A stretch of DNA of 64,000 bases from Thamnaconus septentrionalis (lineage: Eukaryota > Chordata > Actinopteri > Tetraodontiformes > Monacanthidae): contig CM020509.1 in NCBI GenBank assembly GCA_009823395.1, positions 6,095,001 through 6,159,000 on the forward strand. The letters run 5' to 3'. A program made the position numbers and the translations under genes. Shown piece after piece: positions 34,803 to 46,172 of this stretch. A model generated the notes under the pieces. That model saw only the letters and a list, made by a program, of their open reading frames with translations, did no database searches and was not told the DNA's origin. Within the stretch, counting starts at the first letter, position 1. Every line of letters starts with the position of its first letter.

Positions 34803-34842
34803 CGGCGGGTGGGTGTGGGGGTTGGGAGGGGGGATGCGGGGG
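34803..34842 (+). other. Canonical G-quadruplex motif
   Basis: GGGTGGGTGTGGGGGTTGGG at 34807-34826 has four G3+ runs with loops of one to three bases, followed by another G run. Confidence 0.8.
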
Positions 34843-34988
34843 TGCTGGTGCCCCTGCTGGCACAGGAAGAGAACTGCTGCTGCCGCCACAATGTGCTGCA
34901 AACGACCCTAAATTATCCTTTGGCTGCGTTGCTGCTGTTTCTTTGCTCTCCCACCGTCGCCTTTCATTTGTAGTTGTGAGTGTTGGTA

Positions 34989-34989
<1 letters not shown>

Positions 34990-35030
<41 letters not shown>

Positions 35031-35032
35031 GT
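34990..35032. repeat. (GT)n microsatellite
   Basis: Uninterrupted GT followed by a GCGTGTGT end. Confidence 0.95.
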
Positions 35033-35039
35033 AAGTATA

Positions 35040-36000
35040 GACACAAACCAGCGAACACGATGGGAGGACTGGGAGGGAAACACAGTCAGGCTGAGCTGCG
35101 GCACGTGCCAGGAAAAGTTCCACTGAGGAGATAATTCTTCTGCTTCTCCTTCCAGGGCGTCATTAATTCGGCCCGGCTGTAAAAGTCCTGATGAATCATG
35201 AAATAATCGCTGCTGGGTTGTGTTTTTGTTTTGTTTTGTTTTGTTTTTGGCAGTTTTTAACTCTAGTAGCCACATTTTAACTTGAGTTTCCATAAAATGT
35301 TTAGTAAAATGTTTTCAATTTTAAGAATTTGTTGAAGTGTAAAAATAAAAATTGATAAAAAAAAATCCAGATCAAATCAAATCAGATGAAGGTGACTCAC
35401 TGTAACAAACTTTTTCTTTTTTGCAAATTTTGTGATATTTTTTTTTTTTTTTGCCAAATCCATCAAGTTTCCAATGCTAAAATGTCTTACTTCTTCCACT
35501 TTGTCAAAACCAAAGAGGATCTGCACGTCAGATTTGACATTCCTTATGTCTATTGAGGCAAAATTGGTGCAGTGAAACTGACAATGTACAACATCCACAT
35601 TTAGAAAATCGTGATAACGTTGTCTCCCTTTAGATCAATAGTCCAATGCAACATAAACACTTTGTAGATTTATGCCTAGTTTTCCTACCTACATGTCACT
35701 TTCCCGAGTGAATTCAAGGTCTGACCTGCAACTTTTCTGAAGCGGCTCCTTAGTAAACGATGTTCTCTGAGTCCTGACATCTACAGTATACCCCCCACTA
35801 CCACCCCCCACGGCCGGCTCTGCCTCAGCGGCGGCTTGCGCTGGAGGACGAGATGTTTTTGGTTGTTTTTCATATTTTTTTCTTGCGCTACAAGGAGCTC
35901 CAGCGTCTATTTATTGTCAAAATCCCCTCAGCACACGTCATAATTGTGTGTAACAGATACACGGTGCGCTGAAATGAAACCTCGGGTGACATCATACGCA
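35040..36000. other. Spacer, AT-rich in the middle
   Basis: A (GTTTT)n patch lies at 35220-35247, and A and T runs at 35360 and 35440-35452. No gene recognised. Confidence 0.5.
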
Positions 36001-36009
36001 CACAGAGAG

Positions 36010-36032
36010 ACACACACACACACACACACACA
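36010..36032. repeat. (CA)n microsatellite
   Basis: Short uninterrupted CA run. A separate imperfect GT stretch lies at 36170-36235. Confidence 0.9.
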
Positions 36033-36239
36033 TAAGCATTTGCTGGTGGGCAAAAGAAAAAACAAAAAAAATAATAAATGTCTTTTTAAGTGCTAAATTA
36101 TAAACAGCGATGTCCTCGGCAGCTGCGGTGAAAACAAATCAAGGGAGCCAAAACAGAGCGAGGACGTGTAGTGTGTGTGTGTGTGTGTTGGAGCAATTGA
36201 TGTTACTGCTTGTGTGTGTGTCTGTGTGTGTGTCCCACC

Positions 36240-36610
36240 TAAATTAAACCATGTGGTCACCAGTAGCCCTCCCCCTCTCGGTCTCCAGGCCTCTCATTGA
36301 CCTTCCAGTCGCTCATTGTCCCAAAGTGAGACTTGATTACTGGCCTAAGCCGAACCAGCCCGCACCACTCCCACAACCCCCGCCAAGGGCTCGCCTCGGC
36401 GGCCGCAGCTGATCTTTTATACTAATTTCGGATTAATGCGGGGTCCGCAACACTGCGTAAACACAAGCCACTGAGAAAGGCCCCTGCCACACGGAGCTAA
36501 ACATTAATCCCCCCTTAATGCTGAGAGTCAACTTCCAGTCCTTATCAGAATTTGTCTTAATCTCTGCCTAGGCTGTACAAAACTCCGCTGCTCAATAGTA
36601 ACGCTCACGA
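36240..36610. promoter_or_regulatory. Strong candidate regulatory block with inverted GGATTAATG pair
   Basis: GGATTAATG (36430-36438) and its exact reverse complement CATTAATCC (36502-36510) start 72 bases apart. Both contain TAATCC, the bicoid-class homeodomain word. The surrounding 370 bp are non-repetitive and composition-balanced. Confidence 0.45.
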
Positions 36611-37790
36611 CACCAAACAACAAATGAGCCAATGAGCTGCTGCCGGGGTGAAGAAAGAGGGGATGAAGCTTGAAAAAAAAAAAAAAAAACAAAATACAAA
36701 AGTGCAAGTGAGGAGGAACACCGAGCCGCTGGCACCTCTTTTCTCAAATCCTGGGTTTGCAGATTCTCGGTTAAGGTGCAGATTTTTTCTTTTTTCTTTG
36801 CTTTGCTGTGAGAAAATTTGAGACTTTCCGTCCTGGATTTTCAGCCACCGCCACAGGCAAACTTTTCCCTCGTCTCTGTTCCTTCCGCCACTTTTTTCTC
36901 CTTCTCCCGCCGGTGAAGAAATCCGGCAATGTGTGGGTTTCTTTTTGACCATGTGGGTCCTCGTCCCTGTCTGGTCTAGCGCCCTTCCCTTGGACCGAGC
37001 GCGCTCGCCTGTAATTTTCTCGATATGAAATCTGCAATATATTATTTCAAGCGAGGATCCCGGGACCCGACGATCAACTGCCTTTTCCCCCCTCTTTTCT
37101 TTTTTTAAGCGCTTTGATTTATGGCTGGATGTTTTTTTTTCGGCATCATAACAACTGGTGTATTAACAGCATGTTCCAGTAAACTACTTCTCCTCTCTTT
37201 TTTTGTTGGAGAGGCACGACAACGCTTTCTCTGGCCGTGAAAAATGCTCTGCAGATGAAAAGTATGATTGTTTTCACATGTTTGGTGCAAGACTGTCTCC
37301 ACAGGACAGAAAGTGAAGACAGTCTTTTATGTTTTAAGGCCTTTAAGTTAAGTAGTAAGAAAATTGTCCCGGCAAGACAAATAAATCCCATATTTGACAC
37401 TTTTTGGAAATAAGAGTCATTCATGAGTCATAAATAATATAAGCCCTGCCATTCTGAGAAAACATAATTTTACACGTTAAAGTAAAAAAAAATGTGTTAA
37501 GACAGTTTGGATGAAAATGAATGGGGAACAAGTATATGTATATATAGATTTTTCTCCTCATAAAATTTGCATAGACTTTACGTGCTCACTTTTAAAATCC
37601 AGAAGTGTTCTGAATGAGCCTTTAAAGGCCCTCTGGGTGAGGAGGTCAGTGCAGAGGCACCAAAGGGAACGAGGCGACTAATCTCTTTGTAACCCGGCCC
37701 AACGAAAGCCACAGACAGTCATGTGGACTGGAGGGGCCTTCTGTGTGTGTCTGTGTGTGTGTGAGTGCCACGGACCGTGTACATGTAAAG
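36611..37790. other. Spacer
   Basis: An A run at 36674-36690, T-rich patches, and a short AT stretch at 37533-37545. No gene recognised; a short GT-rich run sits at 37741-37765. Confidence 0.45.
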
Positions 37791-37799
37791 CTGACAAAC

Positions 37800-37965
37800 G
37801 CAACCGCAGCCGTCCTGCAGAAGGAGGCCACATAATTACAAAGTTTAATGCCAAGGCGAGGCGAAGGCTCTCATTAAGCCCAGAGGCATTTAGAGAACAA
37901 TCTGGGAATAATGCACGTACCTACAGACACATTAGCGCCTCGGCGGGGCCCGCTGTTTAAACCGA
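37800..37965. promoter_or_regulatory. Candidate regulatory block
   Basis: Words such as CATAATTACAAAG, TCTCATTAAGCCC and GGGAATAATGCACG lie in non-repetitive sequence. Confidence 0.4.
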
Positions 37966-38079
37966 CTTTTCACTTTCACGCTGACCAAATCCGGAGAAAA
38001 GACTCTCGTTGACTTCCGCGGAGTCTCTCCCTGCGTCCAAAAACACAAAAATCATTCCACCCTGAGGTTTTGTGGGGGG

Positions 38080-38300
38080 AAAAAACGCTTTTAATTTAAT
38101 GGCTGCATTTGGCAGGCATCCTCATTACTCTGAAAATTAATCACTCACTTTCTTCTTCTTCGTCCTCTTCCACGTGAAAATTCATCTGGCTGCCCTTTAA
38201 TTATGCCGGTGAGGAGATCAATGAGCTGGGAGGATTTTCCTCCAAACTTGGGTCAATAACTTTAGTATTCTCCGAGAAGGCTCCGCGCCGCCTCGAGCCA
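38080..38300. promoter_or_regulatory. Candidate regulatory block
   Basis: Contains an E-box CACGTG (38171-38176), TTTAATTATG (38197-38206) and GAAAATTAATCACTCAC. Confidence 0.4.
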
Positions 38301-38309
38301 CTCTACATT

Positions 38310-38662
38310 ATTCAATTTTTTACTGAGGTTAGCGCTGCTCTTTTATGAGCTGTGAACTGACCACAAATGTACGCGCTAGTCCGTGCCAAAGAACATCCCT
38401 TAGCCTTCTTCCCATCCTTTCTCAGCTACTCCTCTGGAGCTCTATGGGAAAGGGCAAAAAAGATGGCAACAGCTTTAAAATGGAAAAATCCCTTAATGCA
38501 ATTCCTACCTTATCTAAAACACCTACATATCTGTCTCCAGTCTGCGGCCTTTGAAAGGATATTTCAGGCCTGGGATAGAGGGGGGCAGAAATCTCCCTTC
38601 AGAGGCAGGGCTCGGGATGAGTTATAGGCTTCTAAGAGGCTGGAAATCTCTGGGGCCTGACC
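38310..38662 (+). other. Unrecognised segment upstream of the CAG repeat
   Basis: Balanced, non-repetitive sequence with forward frames at 38345-38554 and 38367-38627. None is recognised. It could be regulatory or exonic. Confidence 0.25.
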
Positions 38663-38710
38663 ATGGCTTTAGCGTACAGCTCCAACCAGGGCCAGGGTCT
38701 CCAGCAGCAG

Positions 38711-38761
<51 letters not shown>

Positions 38762-38821
38762 AAGCAGCAACCCTCTGAGCGCAGAGAAGCACGAGATGAT
38801 AGCGTCGATATTAGGAACTGA
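38663..38821 (+). repeat. CAG repeat inside a short open frame
   Basis: Interrupted (CAG)n runs about 38701-38768. One frame starts with ATG at 38663 and reads MALAYSSNQGQGL, a glutamine/lysine tract, PSERREARDDSVDIRN, then TGA at 38819-38821, 52 codons in all. It matches no family I know, and no splice donor is seen. Most likely a non-coding trinucleotide repeat that happens to be open. A polyglutamine peptide or exon is a remote alternative. Confidence 0.5.
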
Positions 38822-40030
38822 AGAAGTTCTGGTCTAATTTTACAGTATGACCAGAAGTCACCTGCTGTAAGTTTTAACCTACACTGGTTGTGCTGAAAAC
38901 AGAAGAAGGTAAACAAGCTTCAGGTTGAGTATTAGACATTATATTTTGCTCAAAGCTTACTGGATAGATTTTTCTAATAGTTTGAGTTTCCTCAGATTCA
39001 AAAGAGCTCCTGTAGCTGTGCGGCCTCCTGGATGAGCGCCCTGGAACTTCTTTTGTTAAAGTTTCTCTTACTTTATTTACTCTAACTTCACTTTATGGCT
39101 TCTCTTGAAAAGTTGAGCTTGGTTCCCCCTTCAGAGATTGGCATGGATGACTGGCTTTAAACCTCAATGTAGACAAATATTATTATTAAGTTTCAGCAAA
39201 AAGTGTTCCTTTCGGCCAGAAATTGTGTTTCATCTTTCCAGCGTGTGACATTTATGAGGATCTGTTAGGAGTAGAGGAACAAATACACATGGATGATTTT
39301 TAGTGACATGAATACATACAGATTTTGTTTTCAATCACCAGAGCGACTCGACTTGTTAGAAAGCGGTAATATAGTTCCAACATGTGTTTATGTGTGGAGT
39401 TGCCCAGAAGGTGGATCTGCACCAAGTTCCATCATGGTGCCCTGATCTTTGAGGTGCAACAGAAAATGTAGATTAACGTGAATGATGTTTGCAATGTACT
39501 TTCTCCCCATTAGAGGCCACTAAGTCCTACACAATGGTGCCTTTAAAATATATATTATTTTACTTTCAATGAGCTGGAGATGACAGCTCACCGCGTGACC
39601 GCCCGTCATTTCATTTTTGTCCGACTGACTTTGAATGTAGATCGAGGTAAGCCAAGACAGTTTTCTTCCACCGCGGACAAACAAGAAAACATTCCTGCCT
39701 CCTTCATCAAACTGCACAAACATCTTTCACCGCACTGAAGACCAAACAATGAAGCAAAACAGTAGTTTGGCCTGATTCGGGGGATTTCTAAACATTTACG
39801 ACACACAAACCCATCTTCTAAATAAGAGGGACGGTTTGTTTGGTTTGATATTATTTTGGCCTGTGTGAAAAAAAAGAAACTTTTTACAAGGCGTTTGGAA
39901 GCGGCCCCCAGTGGTGATGTAAGCGCACTCTATACGTTATGGGCTTTAAAAGGAGAACGTGCCGCCTTGCCCAGCGTCTCCACTGTCTATTAGTCTGACT
40001 TTAACACACTTCTCCAGTCGGAGCCAGTAA
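38822..40030. other. Spacer, nothing recognised
   Basis: AT-leaning mixed sequence without identified repeats, motif clusters or credible frames. Confidence 0.45.
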
Positions 40031-40560
40031 ATTTTCCAGCGTGGGAGGGGGTTGCAGGATAAAGTTCAAGAAGATAAAATCAAACAGATGTCGGGGTGAG
40101 GGCGAGTCTTCGTCACTCATAAAAAGTTGCTCTCATCAAAGAGCCCAATCATTTGTTTTGAATTATTACATTGTTATCAAAAGGGACGGCAGCGGCCTGT
40201 TTGAGGAGGAATCCGATCTGTTTGTCCAAAAACACGGACGGATATTCCAGAGCGGAGGAACCATGGGAAAAAAGAAGTGGCGGCTGACAGGCCGAGGCAG
40301 CTGCGGATGGATTTGATTGACAGCCATCAGCTATCTTTGGCCCGCTGTTGACTTTTGTTTAGTGGAGTCAAGTGTTGACTGTCTGGCACCTCGCTCCGCA
40401 CGCCGCCGCTTTCTTGTAAAAACTCACCTCTTGCCGCCGGCAGCTAACACGTGCTTTTGTAGCATTTTCTCACCGCGCAGTTTCGCATTTACGACGCTCC
40501 AAGTGTCGAGAGCGTCCGCGGTTGTAAATTCGATAAAGTTTCTCCAGTGAAACGTGCGAC
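40031..40560. promoter_or_regulatory. Segment with a second PBX/MEIS-type site
   Basis: TGATTGACAG at 40314-40323 is the exact PBX-MEIS/PREP decamer, in the opposite orientation to the one at 13131. The surrounding sequence is CpG-moderate and non-repetitive. Confidence 0.3.
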
Positions 40561-41200
40561 GAGATTGAGATTCTGCGTAGATAGATTTTAAAAAATAAAC
40601 AACAACGCCTGTTCCCTCAGACTCGTTTGGCACATATTGGACTTATTTAGTGGTAAACCAGAGGAAGATCATACTGCCTGGGGTCATACCTTCGCACAAA
40701 GTTCAGGCCGGGGTTACATTTTTGCCTTATCTCCTAAATCTAGTCTTAACTGATGCTGGAGGTTAAGTCCTGGACGGTAAGATGTTGCTTTACAGAAAAC
40801 AAAGATCTGCCTAATATACCTTGTAGTATATATATAGATGCACGAAGAGCAATAAACACGGAGGATCTGAGTAAATATACAGAAACTATTTGCGTCTGTT
40901 GTTGTAAACCAGGCACACAAGAGTCGAGTCTGTGAAAAAGAGGCCGGCGTGTTGTCTTTGAAAGGCCCAAAAACAAACTGGATTTCAAAGTGTCTGCGAC
41001 GAAGGAAATTTGAGGTCAGCCAGGAGGGGAGTGGAGGCGGGGTGGACGGGGGTGGGTCTAAATAAACTTCACGTTCAAAACCTTTCGGCCCTTTTAAAAA
41101 GGTCCACATCGGGCCTAATTCACTTTAGCAGTGTTTTCGAACAACAATCCTGTGAGGGAACCCACAGAAATGAGAAAAAGTCCAATCTCTTTGCTCCCTT
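40561..41200. other. Spacer, nothing recognised
   Basis: Contains an AGTATATATATAG stretch near 40826-40838 and a G-rich run near 41020-41055. No gene seen. Confidence 0.45.
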
Positions 41201-41480
41201 TGATTGATGCACTTTTCAGAAAGTTTGTTCTAAATGTGAAAATCAGCCCTTTGTGATGTCACAGAGGACATAGAAACCTCTCCCCAGTTACCGCCATGTT
41301 TTGACTCTGCTGCTGATTTGGTCTCCCTAAAAACATGTGCAAGGACCAACAAGTATCAGCAGGAGGCTGGCTGTAAACAGAGGGCTAAATATGCTGTGTT
41401 TTTGGATTTCTTTTAGGTATATCTATAAAACTCATTAAGCAGGCTAAAGTAGCCCTGAATCAAAGTACAGATAAAATTGA
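41201..41480 (+). mobile_element. Dyad repeat family copy
   Basis: The core CCCTTTGTGATGTCACAGAG (41248-41267) and 3' marker GGCTGTAAACAGAGGGCTAA (41369-41388) are both well preserved. The internal part is about 60 bases shorter than in the 4.9 kb copy. TGATTGAT at 41201-41208 marks the left flank. Confidence 0.65.
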
Positions 41481-42605
41481 CCATCTGACATTTAGCAGAA
41501 TATGGAACCATTAAGCAAAAGTACAACCAAACATTTGTATTTTCAAAATTTACCATTTATGAAATTTAACATAAAATTAACACTTTTTTGTGCTTCACAC
41601 AATAAATGTATCATATTAATGATCATCAGTGTTTTTCACACAATCTCAAGCTGAAAAAAAAAAATGATTTCTTATGATTTGCCCCTGTTTGAAACATTCC
41701 GCCGTCGCCTGAGGTCCCGTCACATGTTAGCGTGCTGGGACGACAGGAAATGATTTGATAGGCTGACCCCGGAGCTCTTTTGCAGGCTGTTCTCACATCC
41801 AGGGTGCGGGGGTGGCCTGCCAGTGGCCAGACTTCTCACCACGGCGGTCAATACGAGCACTGCAGCCTTCTATTAGTCTGCGCCGGAGCGAGCCACGGCT
41901 CAGACCACCTGGTCCGAGAAACAGCAACAAAGATTTCGGGGATTGCATCAGAAAAGAGTGAGATTGCACCAGAAATATGTCTGAGATGATCTGCCATTAG
42001 CGTCTTTAAAAGATAAAAGCATCCAACAAGTGTCCATTTTCAGAGAAGAGAGTTTTTTTTGTATTGCAGCTAAACAACCTTCGTCTCCAGGGGTTTCTTG
42101 TTGCTCCCTGGAGCTACAGTGTTTGACCCGAGTGACACCTCCAGCGTGATTACACAGGAATAAAGTCAAAAAAGCGACCTTCAGTAAACAACACATCAGT
42201 GGAGGCCGTGCCGCCCCCTGCTTTAGTGCGCGCTCGGGATTAGACGCTGGCAGGAACGCAAAAATAAGATTTCTGCAGATGGATGTCGCCTCATTTTTTT
42301 TGAGGAGGCATGAAATTCAGCTGTTCAGGTTTGTGCGGCAAGAAATTAAGTCAGACAAAGGATATTGTCTCTGGCTGGATGGCAGGTATTTTGAAATTCA
42401 AAATTTGAATTATATTAATTAAAAAAAAGGACCTCTAACAGGAAAATACAATAAGGAAATGTTTTATAAACACTCATTTTGGGACTATACGACAACTAAT
42501 AATAGAAAAATAATAGAAAAATAAAATATCAGTTCTTAATAGTGGGTACAGAAGCAATAGTAATGATAATAAATGATAAATAAGATTAGCAATAAAAATT
42601 ATTCT
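41481..42605. other. Spacer, AT-rich at both ends
   Basis: 41500-41660 and 42380-42605 are AT-rich, and the middle is mixed. No repeat family or gene recognised. Confidence 0.45.
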
Positions 42606-42920
42606 TACAATAATGCATAAGGGGTTGAGAATTTCAGCTCAAGGACTCTAGGATTCTAATGCCTCCAATTACCGCAATACACTGAGTATCATTTTAATGC
42701 CTCCCAGCCTGTTTCTCCACTCTGACACTGATGGGACAGCCATCAGGGGGTGAGCTGGGATTCCATCGGCCTTCACACTCGAGAAAGGCCTTTAAGTTGA
42801 ACGGCACTGCTCAGATATAAAGATAGTTGGACCGGTATAATAAATAAATTGCATATTAGTGGCCACCTAATTTCAGTTTATTCTCATCTCTAATTTCCCT
42901 CTTATCAACAGGGATAAACT
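42606..42920. promoter_or_regulatory. Candidate regulatory block
   Basis: About 310 bp of non-repetitive sequence with CTCCAATTACCGC, ATTTTAATGCCTCC and CACCTAATTTCAG words. Confidence 0.4.
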
Positions 42921-43418
42921 ATTTCCACTAATAATAATAGAGCCAAAACTCCTCCAACAGCGCACGCAACGCCTCCCTCTGTAATTAAAATTTTCTCTTT
43001 TAAAATAAAGTTCAGTTTGAAAACTCAGGGCGTTGGAATTCTCTGTATTTTCACACTGACATTTAACAATAATCAGTGATTCTATTGAGCGAGACGAGGC
43101 CAGCAGCAAACCTGCTCATCTGCCAGAGGCGACACTGCGCCCGTAATGAATTGTGGTGAGGTTTGCCTCTGGACCCCCCAATCCCCTCTCCCACCCTTCC
43201 TCAGCATCCCTGAGTTATTGATACAGTGCGGCGGGAAGATAGCTCTATTTTCTGCATAGATGAATGATGAGTGCCGAGGCGTTTACACACTGTATTTTCC
43301 AGTGTTTGCCCTGAGGAAAGGGAGCCTTGGTGGAATTTGTATTGACTCCACAAATGTTTAATGAGCAAGCAACAACAGCAGCTGGTTGCACGGCGCGCTC
43401 ATGAAATGATGACACAAG

Positions 43419-43421
<3 letters not shown>
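42921..43421. other. Mixed segment, possibly regulatory
   Basis: 43120-43260 has a CCGTAATGAATTGTGG word and GC-balanced composition. No stronger evidence. Confidence 0.3.

Positions 43422-43506
<85 letters not shown>
43422..43506. repeat. (CA)n microsatellite, 85 bp, uninterrupted
   Basis: The longest perfect CA tract in the window. Strongly Z-DNA-prone and probably highly polymorphic. Confidence 0.97.
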
Positions 43507-43510
<4 letters not shown>

Positions 43511-43639
43511 ACAGCAGCACCAGGTAGGGAGCGTGAACACACCGTGCAGCACGGGCTGCGGCTGTTTCAGCGACGCAATACATTTCATTTTATTTTATTT
43601 TTTTGGTTCTCCCTCCTCATGAATTTAATTTGAGCTGAG

Positions 43640-43765
43640 AAAAGAATTTAATTTTAGTGCGGCAGAATTGCTTCACGGTGGCGCACATCAGACATGTTCC
43701 ACATCATTTCCAAAATGAGCACAAAATTGCAGCGGAATGTGCCTCTGTGCAAGCTCAAATTGGGA
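43640..43765. promoter_or_regulatory. Candidate regulatory block
   Basis: Short non-repetitive stretch with ACATCATTTCC and AAATTGCAGCGG words, bounded by AT-rich DNA. Confidence 0.3.
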
Positions 43766-44410
43766 AATTAAAAAAATATATATTTGATCAAGATAGATGA
43801 TTGATGATGACTATCCAAAAGGTATTTGAATCTGAATTCGACGGACACATGCGAGCAAAAAGGGGCCAAACAGACGATTCCCGGCGGGACTCGGACCTCC
43901 AAACAGCCGGGCTGCTGAGGAGCGAAGGAGCTGCCACACCGCGCCACCAGCAGCAGTGGCGTCGATCTTTAAGAGAGCGTGGGCAGCCACAGTCCACAGA
44001 GCTAACCCTGTCATCTGGCAGCAGATTTGCAAGAGAGATAAACTGAGATCCTGCAGGGGATCAGACCCGGCCTCTATCCCTAACAGAGGATTTAGCCGGC
44101 AGAGACTAAAGGGGCTTGGAGAAGAATTACTGTGTATGGAGCCTGAATGAGTCGACGCATTTGCCCCTGCAACTTGGTCGCTTTTTGCGCCCGGATACTG
44201 TTTAGCAGGATAATACAGCAATTTTTATCCCGTGGCGGCAGGTTATCACACAGGTCTGTTTAGAAGGGCGTGTAAGAATGTGACAGTGGCACTTGAGAGA
44301 GGAGATCATAACCTGAGTGAGCCACAGCGAATTAAAGCCACTTTCACTCAGGGGGAACAACGTGGTCAATTTATCTGTGTTCATAATGTGTGTATTTTAT
44401 TCACATCTTC
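43766..44410. other. Spacer with unsupported open frames
   Basis: A minus-strand frame of 136 codons (43811-44221) and plus-strand frames overlap one another. The peptides show no recognised motif or splice context. Confidence 0.4.
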
Positions 44411-44412
44411 GT

Positions 44413-44526
44413 TAAGAAGAAGAAGAAGACCTTTATTGATCCCACGATGGGGAAATTTGCATAAGATAAGGTGTATTAAGATAAGGGTCAGCTGGAGGTA
44501 AACTTTATTGATGGGGAAATTCAGTT
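44413..44526 (+). mobile_element. Teleost repeat tail with TTTATTGATCCC words
   Basis: An (AAG)n run at 44413-44430 is followed by CTTTATTGATCCCACGATGG (44431-44450) and GGGGAAATT. A second AACTTTATTGATGGGGAAAT lies at 44501-44520. These words are frequent at the ends of dispersed teleost retroelements. The two partial copies may be one duplicated or two nested insertions. Confidence 0.55.
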
Positions 44527-45099
44527 ATGATCAAGGCATCTTTTCATTGTGGCGCACTATGTGGAACAATACCACATTTCTACAAATTTCATTTATTTTT
44601 TAGTTAGTTTAGTCAAGAGAAAAGACTAAAGAACTTTGGACACTATTTTAGACACAATGTTCTCAAATCATCAATCATGGTTGGTTTCAACTATTTATTT
44701 ATTTATTTATTTTACTGCATTCCCTCTTTAATTAGAATAATTCTTAACTTTAACCCATTTTCAATTAATAATTGCACTTGTTGTCTGAACACGACACCAG
44801 TGTGAGATTACAAAAAAAGCAGTCACATCTCCTAATGATCTATTTGTAACAAACAAAAGAAAGAAAAAATGCATGAGAACTTTAAATGAGAAACCTTAAA
44901 CAGAATATGTTTTTAAAAGGCTCCAACCAGTAATCTGCAATACTGGCAGTGTTGCATACCTGCAATACCTTTTTCTTTCTTTCTTCCTCTTTTTTCAAAA
45001 TAACTAAGGCCTGTTTTTGCTTTTAAATCTTGATGGACGCAAGCCATTTTTTTCCTCACCATATTTAGCTTGGAACAGACAAGTATATGAAAAAAATGT
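44527..45099. other. AT-rich spacer
   Basis: Includes a (TTTA)n run at about 44691-44712. No gene or motif cluster identified. Confidence 0.5.
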
Positions 45100-45415
45100 T
45101 ATTGCATACTGGCCCGTTGGCGAAATTAGCATTCCATATTGTCTGTCTGTGTACACTGGAGGTCAGAGTTGCGGTGCAAACTATTAGCCCACCTCTCCAA
45201 CCCCTGTTGCACAGACCCGCTTCTTATTACTACAATGGTGGTTTCACCTTTTCAGTTTAATCATTCCAGGAGATATTAAACTCTCCCGGCAGGCTGCGGG
45301 CTATATAGTGTCGGGATTTACTGGGGGATTTGCATCCTCCTCTCTGCTGGTTCACATCTCTGTGTCTTCTCAGATCAAATTATCATAACCAATCGCGGGG
45401 CACGGCACCGGCGTG
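45100..45415. promoter_or_regulatory. Strong candidate regulatory block with octamer
   Basis: ATTTGCAT, the POU octamer in reverse orientation, lies at 45328-45335. Words such as TTATTACTACAATGG, GTTTAATCATTCC and AATTATCATAACC surround it. More than 300 bp of non-repetitive sequence ends at an A-rich tract. Confidence 0.45.
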
Positions 45416-45419
45416 AAAA

Positions 45420-45910
45420 AAAGAAGAAGAAAAAAATAGAAAAAAAAAATTCACGGCGCAGGAAAAACGCTGTCAGCGATTCCACGTGCCCCCCTCTTCT
45501 TCCCAGAATTATAAAAATATTGTTAATGTGCGGTGCCGCCACTCCTCATCCAGCAGTGGTAGAACCGTCGTGGAAAACACGAGTTATTGAGACTGAGGTG
45601 CAGCAGAAGCGACGTTCTAATGCTGCGACGGCATCTTTTACCTCCGAAGAAACTAGATTTCGCTATAAAAGGCCTATTAATATCGCAGTCATTTTAACCT
45701 TTTACCCTCTTACCCCCATTTTTTTGGCCAAAAGCCCAAACACGACCTCCCCTCGAAGAACCCTTTCATGTAATTGTTTCTAAACCTGAAAACTGATATA
45801 ATATTTGTCCAGGCCGGGGAGCTGGAGGGCCGCGGGGCTGAAGACTCCTCATTTAAGGGCCCAGGCGGAGAGGCCGAGGCAAAGTTTTCACACGGCTGAA
45901 CTCTAGTCCA
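45420..45910. other. Spacer after an A-rich tract
   Basis: 45416-45450 is AAG/A-rich. Later sequence is mixed, with GC-rich patches near 45810-45880. Confidence 0.4.
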
Positions 45911-46069
45911 TTACGGCGTATTATATATCCGACTTAATACATCATCAAGGGGGTTAACGCGCCATCGCGTGACTAGCTGTGATGCCATAAGACTGAGAGT
46001 AAATGAAGGCCGAGCGGCAGACCCTGGGACCCTTGATAAACGCGGAAGAGCTTTATTATTATTTATCTT

Positions 46070-46073
<4 letters not shown>

Positions 46074-46119
<46 letters not shown>
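46074..46119. repeat. (GT)n microsatellite
   Basis: Uninterrupted GT repeat directly upstream of a G-rich tract. Confidence 0.95.
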
Positions 46120-46121
<2 letters not shown>

Positions 46122-46137
46122 TGTAAGCCGAGAGCAG

Positions 46138-46172
46138 GCCGGGGAGGGGGAGGGGGAGAGAGTGAGGGAGGG
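46138..46172 (+). other. G-quadruplex-prone tract
   Basis: GGGGAGGGGGAGGGGG (46141-46156), then GGGAGGG to 46172. Single-base loops. Only 20 bases from the GT repeat. Confidence 0.8.

Noticed and set aside
43422..43506. Histidine/threonine-rich and cysteine/valine-rich frames over CA and GT tracts
   Set aside because: Low-complexity translations of dinucleotide repeats; the same pattern recurs at every CA or GT tract.
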